Source of the DNA: Clostridia bacterium
GTDB lineage: Bacteria; Bacillota; Clostridia; DSM-8532
NCBI GenBank assembly: GCA_026418215.1
Contig: JAOABT010000241.1
Coordinates: 1-5,313, forward strand
Direction: 5' to 3'
DNA: 5,313 nucleotides
Shown here: piece by piece, positions 1 to 5,313 of the stretch
How positions within the stretch are numbered: position 1 is the first letter of the stretch
Layout: every line of letters starts with the position of its first letter
Program-made: the position numbers and the translations under genes
Notes under the pieces: generated by a model
The model's database searches: none
Seen by the model: the letters and a program-made list of their open reading frames with translations, nothing else
Told to the model about the DNA's origin: nothing

Positions 1-22
1 GCAGAGCGTATCTGTAAGGGAA
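1..22. repeat. Partial second copy of the palindromic repeat
   Basis: These 22 bases are identical to 98-119, the right end of the full palindrome, and the match stops at position 23. The copy is cut by the window edge, so its left part lies outside. The two copies are in the same orientation with a 97-bp period, leaving about 27 bp of unrelated sequence between units. Only the exact 22-bp identity is seen here; that a whole element lies to the left is inference. Confidence 0.75.
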
Positions 23-47
23 TTCATTAATGATGTATCGCTTTTTT

Positions 48-117
48 CCCTAACAGCTACAACTGCTGTGCCCTCGCTCATGCCTGCGGCATGGCTGGCA
101 GAGCGTATCTGTAAGGG
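48..117. repeat. Palindromic repeat element, full copy
   Basis: This is a roughly 70-bp imperfect palindrome. Its ends, CCCTAACAGCTAC (48-60) and GTATCTGTAAGGG (105-117), are inverted versions of each other with a few mismatches. The centre holds the perfect hairpin CATGCC-tgc-GGCATG or close to it (79-93). The flanks extend the symmetry: TATCGCTTTTTT lies before the left end (36-47) and AAAAAGCGATA after the right end (118-128). The last 20 bases plus two flanking A's (98-119) recur exactly at 1-22, so the element has at least two copies in tandem. It sits directly downstream of the T-box terminator on the minus strand, in what should be the 5' untranslated region of the unseen regulated gene. 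It resembles a REP/MITE-type small repeat, but I do not recognise the family. No reading frame in it looks genuine. Confidence 0.7.
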
Positions 118-127
118 AAAAAGCGAT

Positions 128-158
128 ATAAAAACCGCCCCAGAAAAATCTGGGACGG
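128..158 (-). terminator. T-box factor-independent terminator
   Basis: Read on the minus strand, CCGTCCCAG (158-150) pairs with CTGGGGCGG (143-135) in nine consecutive pairs, one of them a U-G wobble. The short loop is ATTTTT, and the stem is followed by TTTTTAT (134-128). The left arm of the stem, CCGTCCC, is also the 3' partner of the T-box antiterminator, so the two structures are mutually exclusive. That is the expected arrangement for a transcriptional T-box switch: the terminator forms when the cognate tRNA is charged. Confidence 0.92.
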
Positions 159-444
159 ATATTCCGCGGTACCACCCTGAATTGGTTCACCGAGCAGGAG
201 GCGTTATGCTGATGTACTTGCCATGAGAGCATGAGTCATATCTCATACACAAAACATCAGTCAAGTCCAGAAAACTGCTCTGATCAACCCGGCTTTAAGG
301 TCTTTAACGGGACCAGCGTAGGCTTCATCAGCCTTATGTCTCGGGGTTGGGACGAGCGACCTTGGAACGAAAACCTTTCACCAACGGTTTTCTCACTTTT
401 GATCCTCAATTGCTCATATTCCCGTCATCAACACCTATGAAATT
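128..444 (-). ncRNA. T-box leader (tRNA-sensing riboswitch), probably proline-specific
   Basis: This leader RNA senses uncharged tRNA and controls a gene beyond the left edge, probably an aminoacyl-tRNA synthetase or an amino acid biosynthesis or transport gene. The hallmark T-box sequence GGGTGGTACCGCGG lies at 177-164 on the minus strand and pairs back with CCGTCCC (158-152) to form the antiterminator. Stem I base CGGG (424-421) pairs with CCCG (345-342). The next helix is GAGC (415-412) with GCTC (357-354), and the distal hairpin is AAAACC (391-386) with GGTTTT (375-370). A small hairpin follows, AGGCT/AGCCT (334-320). A long stem III spans 280-192. The 3' side of the specifier loop reads GTCCCAAC (353-346). 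CCA followed by A, or CCC followed by A, would both mean proline. The UGGU of the T-box bulge fits a tRNA with discriminator A, which is consistent with proline but not unique to it. The T-box call is firm; the amino acid is inference. Confidence 0.93.
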
Positions 445-450
445 GGTTTC

Positions 451-480
451 ATTATATTACATGGCTTTCAAAAATGTCAA
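451..480 (-). promoter_or_regulatory. Sigma-A-type promoter of the T-box transcript
   Basis: On the minus strand TTGACA (480-475) and TATAAT (456-451) are both perfect consensus hexamers, separated by 18 bp. Transcription would start near position 444, about 20 bases before the first stem I helix. The promoter begins only 14 bp after the stop codon of the SLH fragment, so the T-box gene has its own transcription unit. Confidence 0.85.
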
Positions 481-494
481 CGCTGTATACTACT

Positions 495-725
495 TCATTT
501 TTGTAGGAGCTCAAAGAGGATTTGAGCGTGCTGCGCTCGTGTCGCCTGTTGTGTGGGATACAGAGCGCCGTTGGAGCCTATGACGCACCCTGCGTCTATA
601 AGCTCGCTCATAGCTTCCTCTGCCCATGGAGCAACTCCCTTGACATCCTTTAAATCACTAGGCTTCTGTGTACTTTTTTCTGCTGGGAGATGGTTAGTGT
701 GCTTCAGAACATTATAAAGAAGTGT
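495..725 (-). pseudogene. Truncated SLH-domain protein remnant (C-terminal end)
   Basis: The frame encodes the end of one SLH (S-layer homology) repeat, ...LLYNVLKHT, and a nearly complete last repeat. That repeat runs from DLKDVKGVAPWAEEAM (about 656 down to 609) through LIDAGCVIGSNGALYP to ATRAQHAQILFELL, then a stop (497-495). These are the characteristic SLH positions: the D...VAPWAEEAM start, the G.I.G central turn, and the ATRAQ.A.IL ending. SLH domains anchor proteins non-covalently to pyruvylated cell-wall polysaccharide, normally as three tandem repeats. Here the upstream repeats and the rest of the protein are missing. Upstream, the frame runs into the 3' end of the membrane protein gene in another frame and loses SLH similarity. 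There is no ribosome binding site or credible start, so I read it as a gene remnant left by a deletion or insertion with a breakpoint around 725-747. Confidence 0.75.
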
Positions 726-747
726 GAAAGGAAAGATATTTGACAAA

Positions 748-2571
748 TTATTTAACATTATAAACGACCCAGCCGTCATTTTCTGCAACAGGCTTGAGAG
801 TAAGGTCGGGATACCACTCCCTACGGGCAAGAACATATGAAGCGTGGTACTGATAAGCCAAAGCTTTAACCTCTATCCAGCTTCTTTTCGACAGCGGAAT
901 ACCGGACGTACGACCAGCTTGCAGGTTAATTCCGCTCACATTTTGCAAACGAGCATACCATTGACGGATACCGTCGTCAGCATGGGGGACGCATTTAAAG
1001 CTCACCACCGTGCCTCTCAAGGAGTAAAACCTAAAATAAAGAGATTCAGCCAAAAAGGGATCTGTAAGCACAATATCTCCGGGTTTTGATATTAGCCTAA
1101 ACTGCTCGGCCAGGCCGTCCATTTCAGGGTAGGGCCTTTCAGGATGAATAAAAACAGGCCCTTTCCAAACTACCGCCAAGACGGCTAAAAGAATACAGGC
1201 TGACGACGCAAGCCTCGTGATGAACATGTTTGTTTTTTTCCCTTTCAAATCCAGGCATAGGAGTATAAAGATCACTGCGACTGCGAGATTGCCTAAATAG
1301 CTTTCCAGCGGCTGAGCCTTTGGTTGCTTGAATCCCATATAAACAGCTATTATCAGCAACAATATACACCCGCATAGACGCTGCCAGCCTTTGGGCGGCA
1401 AAAAACCCCTGCATTGGAACAAGAGCATATAGAGTAGGAGAAGGGTCCCTCCAAATGGGACAATAAGCATGGCAAAGAGCAGCAATGGCTCCGCTTTCAA
1501 GCCTTTCTCAAAAAGTAGGCTCATTCTGTAGGCCCAGGCCAAGCAGGTAACAAGTATAAAGGGTGCAAAAGCACGACCTGACTGAAGTTTGGAGAAAAAC
1601 GGAAGGGGTGCCACACTGGTTGCAATGTAATTCATCAAGACCGACAGAGCTGATACAGAGGCCGTTATGACGGTTAAAGGAATGAGAACCTTCCTGGCAA
1701 GCGCATTTGTATCATTTTTTTCAAGCTTGTGAAGCATCCAGACCGTGGCGACAGTGACACAGAAGAACTCCAGATACGCTGTCGGCATCCAGGAAGACGG
1801 CAGATTGTGGTGAGGCTGCCTGTATCGGTCCAGAATGTCTACAATCTCTGATGGGGAAAGGGGTTGTCTGGCCCCGGTCATACCCAGTACAAAGGCTATG
1901 CCAACCGGGACACAAAACAAGAAGCCCCCTGCAATCAATTGTCCAAAAGTTGTTTCCTTTCTAATAAAGTCATAGGCAAGATAAAGAAGGAGCACACCAC
2001 CGAAAAAGAGACCTACGAAGGCTTGCATCAACGCAGCCAGACCACAAAGAAATAGTGCTGCAGCCCTTCGGGCCAGTACACACAGTCCTTTTTGGAAGAA
2101 TAAACCATAGGCAAAAAGGCACGCTCCCGCTGCGAATGTTGAAGGAAGCGGCATGGCAAACTTGAAGCCTGCAAACCCCAGTCTGAAGGTTATTTCCGTT
2201 AGGTTGTAGACAGAAAGCAGGAGGATATAAAGAAGCACGCAATGTCTGGAGTACAGGGTCTTAGAAAGCTTCCATAAACCAATAGCACCAAGAGCGAAGG
2301 TCAGGCTATATAGTCCCAGCATCACCGACTCCATGCTTAAGCCAGCCTTTAGAAGCTCGGCTACACCCAAAGAAATGAAATATCGGCTTGACGACGGCTT
2401 TATAGCCTCATCCATATAAAATTCACCCATATAGCTCTGGTAATTGGCCATATGCTCGTAAATTGGGATGATGTCAGCATTATCGGAATTATTAAGCAGG
2501 TAGCCTTTTGTGAGAAAAAGGCAGAGTGTAAAGGTGATAAGCAAAAGCCTATCCTTAAGCGTAAGCTGCAT
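748..2571 (-). CDS. Multi-pass membrane protein, GT-C/DUF6798-like (putative)
   Basis: The 607-residue protein has a positively charged N-terminus, a membrane segment at about 8-26 and then about a dozen more hydrophobic segments up to about residue 469. A soluble tail of about 135 residues follows and probably lies outside the cytoplasm. The first outer loop has acidic residues (NSDNADIIPIYEH, 28-40), as in GT-C glycosyltransferase-fold proteins. A RQPHHNLPSSW motif lies at 251-261, SGRAF at 331-335, and the tail carries FRFYSLRGTVVSFK (513-526) and IRQWYARL (535-542). From memory these resemble the DUF6798 group of integral membrane proteins. A role in transferring sugar to a lipid or surface polymer is inference; no catalytic residue is assigned. 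The ATG is preceded by GGAGG (2584-2580) with an 8-nt gap. The gene stands alone, divergent from the rlmA-like gene, with an SLH fragment just behind its stop. Confidence 0.85.
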   Translation of the reverse strand: MQLTLKDRLLLITFTLCLFLTKGYLLNNSDNADIIPIYEHMANYQSYMGEFYMDEAIKPSSSRYFISLGVAELLKAGLSMESVMLGLYSLTFALGAIGLWKLSKTLYSRHCVLLYILLLSVYNLTEITFRLGFAGFKFAMPLPSTFAAGACLFAYGLFFQKGLCVLARRAAALFLCGLAALMQAFVGLFFGGVLLLYLAYDFIRKETTFGQLIAGGFLFCVPVGIAFVLGMTGARQPLSPSEIVDILDRYRQPHHNLPSSWMPTAYLEFFCVTVATVWMLHKLEKNDTNALARKVLIPLTVITASVSALSVLMNYIATSVAPLPFFSKLQSGRAFAPFILVTCLAWAYRMSLLFEKGLKAEPLLLFAMLIVPFGGTLLLLYMLLFQCRGFLPPKGWQRLCGCILLLIIAVYMGFKQPKAQPLESYLGNLAVAVIFILLCLDLKGKKTNMFITRLASSACILLAVLAVVWKGPVFIHPERPYPEMDGLAEQFRLISKPGDIVLTDPFLAESLYFRFYSLRGTVVSFKCVPHADDGIRQWYARLQNVSGINLQAGRTSGIPLSKRSWIEVKALAYQYHASYVLARREWYPDLTLKPVAENDGWVVYNVK

Positions 2572-2589
2572 GGTTTAATCCTCCGCCTT

Positions 2590-2620
2590 ATATTCTTCCC
2601 AAAAGCTCTTGAGCTGTCAA
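2590..2620 (-). promoter_or_regulatory. Possible promoter of the membrane protein gene
   Basis: A perfect TTGACA lies at 2620-2615 on the minus strand. The -10 is poor: AAGAAT at 17 bp or GAATAT at 19 bp spacing. The start codon is only about 20 bp further on, so the leader would be very short. This is the best candidate in the divergent gap but remains weak. Confidence 0.3.
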
Positions 2621-2697
2621 CCACCAAAGTTATTAATCTAACAATAATAAAGTCATAAGCTGTAAAAAGGCACATCGGTGAAATTTCTTATAAAGCC

Positions 2698-2726
2698 TTG
2701 AACACTGGGCTTAAGGGGGGTATAAT
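2698..2726 (+). promoter_or_regulatory. Sigma-A-type promoter of the rlmA-like gene
   Basis: TTGAAC (2698-2703) and a perfect TATAAT (2721-2726) are separated by exactly 17 bp. Transcription would start near 2733, about 20 bases before the ATG at 2754. The 5' leader has room only for the ribosome binding site GAGGAG (2742-2747), so no leader-based regulation is expected. Confidence 0.8.
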
Positions 2727-2753
2727 CAGCACAAATCATACGAGGAGACAGAC

Positions 2754-3596
2754 ATGAAGAATATCAAGCACCTCCTATGCCCCGTCTGCCAGCAGGCGCT
2801 GGTTCTCAAGGAAAACACCCTTGCCTGCCCATCCGGCCACACCTTTGATCTTGCTGCCAAGGGCTATGTTAATCTCTTGATGAGCCAGGACAAGAACAGC
2901 AAGGACCCCGGGGATAATAAAGAGATGGTTCAGGCAAGAAAGCGCTTTTTGGATAAGGGCTATTATGCCCCTCTGGCAACGGCCTTGAAAGAGATTCTTT
3001 TGCGAAGAGTCCCAGCCCTTGGACGTGAACTTGTACTGCTGGATGCCGGTTGCGGGGATGGCTATTACACGAGCCAGCTACGGGATATGTTCAATGAAAG
3101 CCGCACTAAAAATACAGTTTACGGAATGGATATTTCCAAGGAGGCCATCCGCCTCGCCTCAGGCCGGAATAAAGGCATTCAGTTTGTGGTGGCCTCGTTA
3201 TTTAAAATCCCCATCGCCAGCCAATCCATGGATTTTGTGCTCAATGCCTTTGCTCCGAGCTCCAACAGCGAGTTTAAACGCGTGCTCAGAAAAGATGGCC
3301 ACCTTATCACAGTGATTCCAGGAAAGAAGCATCTTTTTGAACTTAAGTCCGTTCTCTATGATAACCCGTACGAAAATGATGAAAAGGAGCCGGAGCTGAT
3401 CTCATTCATCAAGGAGGACCAGACTCTGGTAGCCAATACCATTACACTGGACAATCCACAGGACATTGGGGATCTGCTTGCCATGACACCCTACTACTGG
3501 CGTACACCCAAAGATGGGCTAGAAAGGCTTGGAAAGCTGCAGAGTCTCACCATTACGACTGAATTCATTATAACGGTTTATTCAAGACACGCTTAA
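2754..3596 (+). CDS. rlmA: 23S rRNA (guanine-N1)-methyltransferase, RlmA family
   Basis: The 280-residue cytoplasmic enzyme matches the length and domain order of RlmA (RrmA/TlrB family), which methylates N1 of a guanine in the helix 35 region of 23S rRNA using S-adenosylmethionine. An N-terminal zinc ribbon uses C9, C12, C25 and H29. The family block FDLAAKGYVNLL follows at 31-42, then KDPGDNKEMVQARKRFLDKG at 50-69. The Rossmann methyltransferase domain has motif I LLDAGCGDGYY (95-105), the acidic motif II residue in YGMDIS (123-128), FAPSSNSEF (166-174) in place of motif IV, and PGKKHLFELK (189-198). Family members act on G745 (RlmAI, typified by E. coli) or G748 (RlmAII, typified by TlrB, where the modification contributes to tylosin resistance). 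Gram-positive members are expected to be the G748 type, but I cannot prove this from sequence alone. The start is fixed by GAGGAG 6 nt upstream and by the zinc ribbon close to the N-terminus. Confidence 0.92.
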   Translation: MKNIKHLLCPVCQQALVLKENTLACPSGHTFDLAAKGYVNLLMSQDKNSKDPGDNKEMVQARKRFLDKGYYAPLATALKEILLRRVPALGRELVLLDAGCGDGYYTSQLRDMFNESRTKNTVYGMDISKEAIRLASGRNKGIQFVVASLFKIPIASQSMDFVLNAFAPSSNSEFKRVLRKDGHLITVIPGKKHLFELKSVLYDNPYENDEKEPELISFIKEDQTLVANTITLDNPQDIGDLLAMTPYYWRTPKDGLERLGKLQSLTITTEFIITVYSRHA

Positions 3597-3618
3597 GACT
3601 TATTCTTATAATAAAACA

Positions 3619-3702
3619 AAAGGTACGGATCATTCTCTCCATGCTGTCAGGGCGACCTATTGATCGCAGCCCTTTCAATGAAGGAAAATGGTTCGTACCT
3701 TT
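3619..3702. terminator. Bidirectional terminator-like inverted repeat between convergent genes
   Basis: AAAGGTACG (3619-3627) pairs with CGTACCTTT (3694-3702), and a second step CATT (3631-3634)/AATG (3687-3690) extends the stem after a 3-nt internal loop. An inner hairpin AGGGC...GCCCT (about 3650-3674) fills part of the interior. On the minus strand the stem runs into CTTTTGTTTTATT, a good U-rich tail for ending the methyltransferase transcript. On the plus strand the tail is weaker (TTTAAACTATATTTTTT). It starts 4 bp past the stop of the minus-strand gene and 22 bp past the stop of the rlmA-like gene. At 84 bp it is long for a simple terminator, which is odd. Confidence 0.6.
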
Positions 3703-3705
3703 AAA

Positions 3706-4455
3706 CTATATTTTTTGAGCTATTACATAGCCAAAGCTCAGCCAACGGTCTTGGTTTAACTTGATGGTCATCTTTTCCTCAAATTCGTCACTATGGAAGT
3801 TGTTGTACTTCGAGTATTCATCCCACCAGGTCTGGGCATCTTCTGCATATCCATGGTCAACAATCTTAAACCCTGCAGCTTCCACGGCCTGACGCGATTC
3901 CTCGACCTCTATGAAGCATTCCTTCCACTCGTTTGAAACATAGGGCCTCATGTCTTCCGGTATTTCAACTCCGAGGTGCATAGGCTCGCCCATTCCGAAA
4001 ATACCCCCTGGCTTCAACAGGCGGAGTACTTCTTTAAGGCATTCCATGTATTTTTCTTTCCCAAAAATAACTCTCAACATCTCAAAAGTTGTGCAGGAAT
4101 AAATATAGTCGAAGGTGTCACTTGGTAGCAGGGTGTCTGGAACGCCTGCTTTAATACCCAGAACCTTTTCCTCTACGCCAAGTGACCGGGCGTTTTTCAT
4201 TAGGTGCTCGATATTAGGTTTGTCTTCATCACTATTTTCCGGATCAATTCCAACCGCAAACACGTTATATTCCTTTGCTAGGAAGCAGGTTTGGTATCCA
4301 CGGGCAAAGCCGACATCCAAAAGACGTTTACCGTCCTTAACCCCCATCCTGTCTGCGATGAATTCTGCTGCTTTTAACCCGCCCGGACCCGAGCACTGGG
4401 AATAGATCAGCTTGAGATCCGAATATTTTCCCGCCTTAGGGTAATTATGAATCAT
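3706..4455 (-). CDS. Class I SAM-dependent methyltransferase, substrate unknown
   Basis: The 249-residue soluble protein has the Rossmann methyltransferase layout. Motif I is LLDVGFARG (45-53) and the acidic end of strand 2 is in VGIDPE (68-73, D71). FDYIYSCTTFEML (115-127) corresponds to motif IV, and LRLLKPGGIFGMGEP (144-158) is the strand 5 region typical of Methyltransf_11/25-type enzymes. Motif I is atypical: the usual D-x-G-x-G-x-G reads D-V-G-F-A-R-G, with alanine for the middle glycine. The C-terminal part (about 160-249) is rich in acidic and aromatic residues, including QTWWDEYSKYNNF (208-220), and probably shapes the substrate pocket. A small-molecule substrate is plausible, but nothing nearby indicates one. 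The ATG at 4455 has GGAGG 6 nt upstream (4466-4462). It is transcribed alone and converges on the rlmA-like gene. Confidence 0.9.
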   Translation of the reverse strand: MIHNYPKAGKYSDLKLIYSQCSGPGGLKAAEFIADRMGVKDGKRLLDVGFARGYQTCFLAKEYNVFAVGIDPENSDEDKPNIEHLMKNARSLGVEEKVLGIKAGVPDTLLPSDTFDYIYSCTTFEMLRVIFGKEKYMECLKEVLRLLKPGGIFGMGEPMHLGVEIPEDMRPYVSNEWKECFIEVEESRQAVEAAGFKIVDHGYAEDAQTWWDEYSKYNNFHSDEFEEKMTIKLNQDRWLSFGYVIAQKI

Positions 4456-4486
4456 CAGATTCCTCCTTTAGTTACACAGTACCTTC

Positions 4487-4515
4487 AGTTTAACGAATCT
4501 TCGAAAGCCTTGCAA
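4487..4515 (-). promoter_or_regulatory. Probable promoter of the SAM methyltransferase gene
   Basis: On the minus strand TTGCAA (4515-4510) and TAAACT (4492-4487) are separated by 17 bp, and each hexamer matches consensus at 4 of 6 positions. Transcription would start near 4480, about 25 bases before the ATG. The -10 region lies in a 16-bp motif that occurs again 120 bp upstream. Confidence 0.5.
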
Positions 4516-4601
4516 GAACTAAAGTTAACCGTTTTACCATATCGGCAAGATTAGTAACCAGACTGCAAAAAAATCCACCTAGTCCTCAACACTTTCAAGC
4601 T

Positions 4602-4636
4602 CCTTCTGTTAAACGAAGTGTCACTGGCAATGGCAA
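4602..4636 (-). promoter_or_regulatory. Possible upstream promoter with duplicated -10 region
   Basis: TTGCCA (4636-4631) and TTTAAC (4613-4608) on the minus strand have a 17-bp spacer. The surrounding TTCGTTTAACAGAAGG (4617-4602) matches TTCGTTAAACTGAAGG (4497-4482) at 14 of 16 bases. It could be a second, weaker start for the methyltransferase transcript or a shared regulator site. The similarity is seen directly; any function is inference. Confidence 0.3.
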
Positions 4637-4653
4637 AGCGTAAGTAAAACCTT

Positions 4654-4691
4654 AAAAAAAGGTGTCCGCTCAGCAAGCCTCTGAGGACACC
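4654..4691 (-). terminator. Factor-independent terminator of nadE
   Basis: On the minus strand GGTGTC (4691-4686) pairs with GACACC (4666-4661), and CTCAG/CTGAG continues the stem around a 7-nt loop with a small bulge. Seven consecutive T's (4660-4654) follow immediately. It begins about 44 bp after the nadE stop and separates nadE from the methyltransferase gene downstream. Confidence 0.88.
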
Positions 4692-4734
4692 CTGAAGTAT
4701 TTTCTTAACACTTAAAAGTAACTGATTTTTAGAA

Positions 4735-5313
4735 TTAAAGGCTCTCTAATTCAGAAAGCCACAGCGCCGCGGAGGCGTCACTGGGCATTCTCCAGTCGCC
4801 ACGGGGCGAAAGGCTGACCGTACCCACCTTTGGTCCGTCGGGAAGGCAGGAGCGTTTGAATTGCTGGGAGAAGAACCGCTTATAGAAAGCAATGAGCCAT
4901 TTTTTAAGCTGTGCGGGGCTGTATTGGTCTTTAAAAGCTATATTCCCGAGATAAAGAATTTTTAAGGGGCTTGCACCTAACCGCAGCATATGGTATAGGA
5001 AGAAATCATGCACCTCATAAGGACCAAGGATGTCTTCGGTTTTCTGAACAATCTCACCGGTCTTGGAGGGCGGCAAAAGCTCTGGGCTGATGGGCGTGTC
5101 AATGATATCGTAGAGAATGGCTCGGATGGTCTCGTCGGCCTCATGGTCGGCATACCATTGAATGATGTATTTGACCAGCGTCTTGGGAACACCGCCGTTA
5201 ACACCGTACATAGACATATGATCGCCGTTATAGGTGCACCAGCCCAACGCCAGCTCAGACATATCTCCTGTTCCAACGACAAGCCCGCCGATTTTATTGG
5301 CAATATCCATAAG
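4735..5313 (-). CDS. nadE: Glutamine-dependent NAD+ synthetase, C-terminal part (5' end outside window)
   Basis: The visible 192 residues are the C-terminal end of NadE, which amidates nicotinic acid adenine dinucleotide to NAD+ using ATP and ammonia in the last step of NAD+ synthesis. The conserved block [20 protein letters not shown] (beginning about 36 bp from the right edge) is followed by [17 protein letters not shown] and, further on, [11 protein letters not shown]. All are typical of the synthetase domain. The tail [13 protein letters not shown]...[14 protein letters not shown] is characteristic of the long, two-domain, glutamine-dependent form of roughly 640-680 residues, as in Mycobacterium tuberculosis NadE. 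The N-terminal nitrilase-type glutaminase domain and the ATP-binding SGG motif should therefore lie to the right of the window. The reading frame is open through the right edge (a Leu codon precedes the first in-window Met), so that Met is internal. The gene ends in TAA, followed by its own terminator. Confidence 0.95.
   Translation of the reverse strand, partial: LMDIANKIGGLVVGTGDMSELALGWCTYNGDHMSMYGVNGGVPKTLVKYIIQWYADHEADETIRAILYDIIDTPISPELLPPSKTGEIVQKTEDILGPYEVHDFFLYHMLRLGASPLKILYLGNIAFKDQYSPAQLKKWLIAFYKRFFSQQFKRSCLPDGPKVGTVSLSPRGDWRMPSDASAALWLSELESL

Noticed and set aside
1..34. ATG on the minus strand near 30 as the start of the T-box target gene
   Set aside because: The frame enters the second palindrome copy and no ribosome binding site lies at a usable distance, so the true start is likely outside the window.
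1..120. Possible CRISPR array from the repeated 22-mer
   Set aside because: The repeat is part of a longer 70-bp palindrome, only two copies are visible, and the 97-bp period does not fit CRISPR spacing.
50..232. 60-codon minus-strand frame running through the T-box terminator and the palindromic repeat
   Set aside because: It overlaps the T-box antiterminator and terminator, and its end is a translation of the palindrome. There is no ribosome binding site at the start.
509..527. Hairpin GCTCAAA/TTTGAGC as a terminator of the SLH fragment
   Set aside because: It lies before the stop codon within the SLH reading frame and has no T-run on the minus strand.
231..583. Two plus-strand frames (231-440 and 347-583)
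   Set aside because: They lie opposite the T-box leader, its promoter and the SLH remnant, have no ribosome binding site, and show no recognisable domain.
697..747. TATAAT on the minus strand (CTTTATAATGTTC) as a promoter for the SLH fragment
   Set aside because: No acceptable -35 at 16-19 bp, and the stretch itself encodes the LLYNVL part of the SLH remnant.
844..1089. 81-codon plus-strand frame opposite the membrane protein gene
   Set aside because: It is an antisense shadow of a well-supported gene, with no ribosome binding site or domain.
3019..3315. 98-codon plus-strand frame inside the rlmA-like gene
   Set aside because: It is an out-of-frame shadow of a gene with clear motifs.
4115..4405. 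96-codon plus-strand frame opposite the SAM methyltransferase
   Set aside because: It is an antisense shadow of a gene with intact methyltransferase motifs.

Overview
The window looks like a stretch of a Gram-positive anaerobe of the Firmicutes, most likely class Clostridia. The evidence is a T-box tRNA-sensing leader, a remnant of S-layer homology (SLH) repeats, GGAGG-type ribosome binding sites, sigma-A-like promoters and a moderate GC content by eye. No gene points to a named species.

Layout from left to right. Positions 1-128 hold no gene but carry a palindromic repeat: one full copy of about 70 bp and the end of a second copy cut by the window edge. Positions 128-480 are, on the minus strand, a promoter and a complete T-box leader with a factor-independent terminator. 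The leader points out of the left edge, so the gene it controls is not visible. Its best specifier reading is a proline codon. Positions 495-725 (minus) are a decayed fragment of an SLH protein. Positions 748-2571 (minus) encode a 607-residue multi-pass membrane protein resembling GT-C/DUF6798-type proteins. A 182-bp divergent intergenic region follows, with a good promoter for the plus-strand gene at 2754-3596, which encodes an RlmA-type 23S rRNA guanine-N1 methyltransferase. That gene converges on a minus-strand class I SAM-dependent methyltransferase of unknown substrate (3706-4455), and the two share an 84-bp inverted repeat that probably terminates both. Positions 4456-4734 hold that gene's promoter, a duplicated 16-bp promoter-like motif and a strong terminator. 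The window ends inside nadE (4735-5313, minus), the C-terminal third of a large glutamine-dependent NAD+ synthetase.

The genes do not form an obvious operon or pathway. Each visible intact gene has its own ribosome binding site, and gaps or terminators separate most of them, as in an ordinary chromosomal region with some rearrangement. The least ordinary part is the left 750 bp, where an SLH fragment, a T-box promoter and a palindromic repeat are packed together. I see no convincing new defence, mobile or biosynthetic system.
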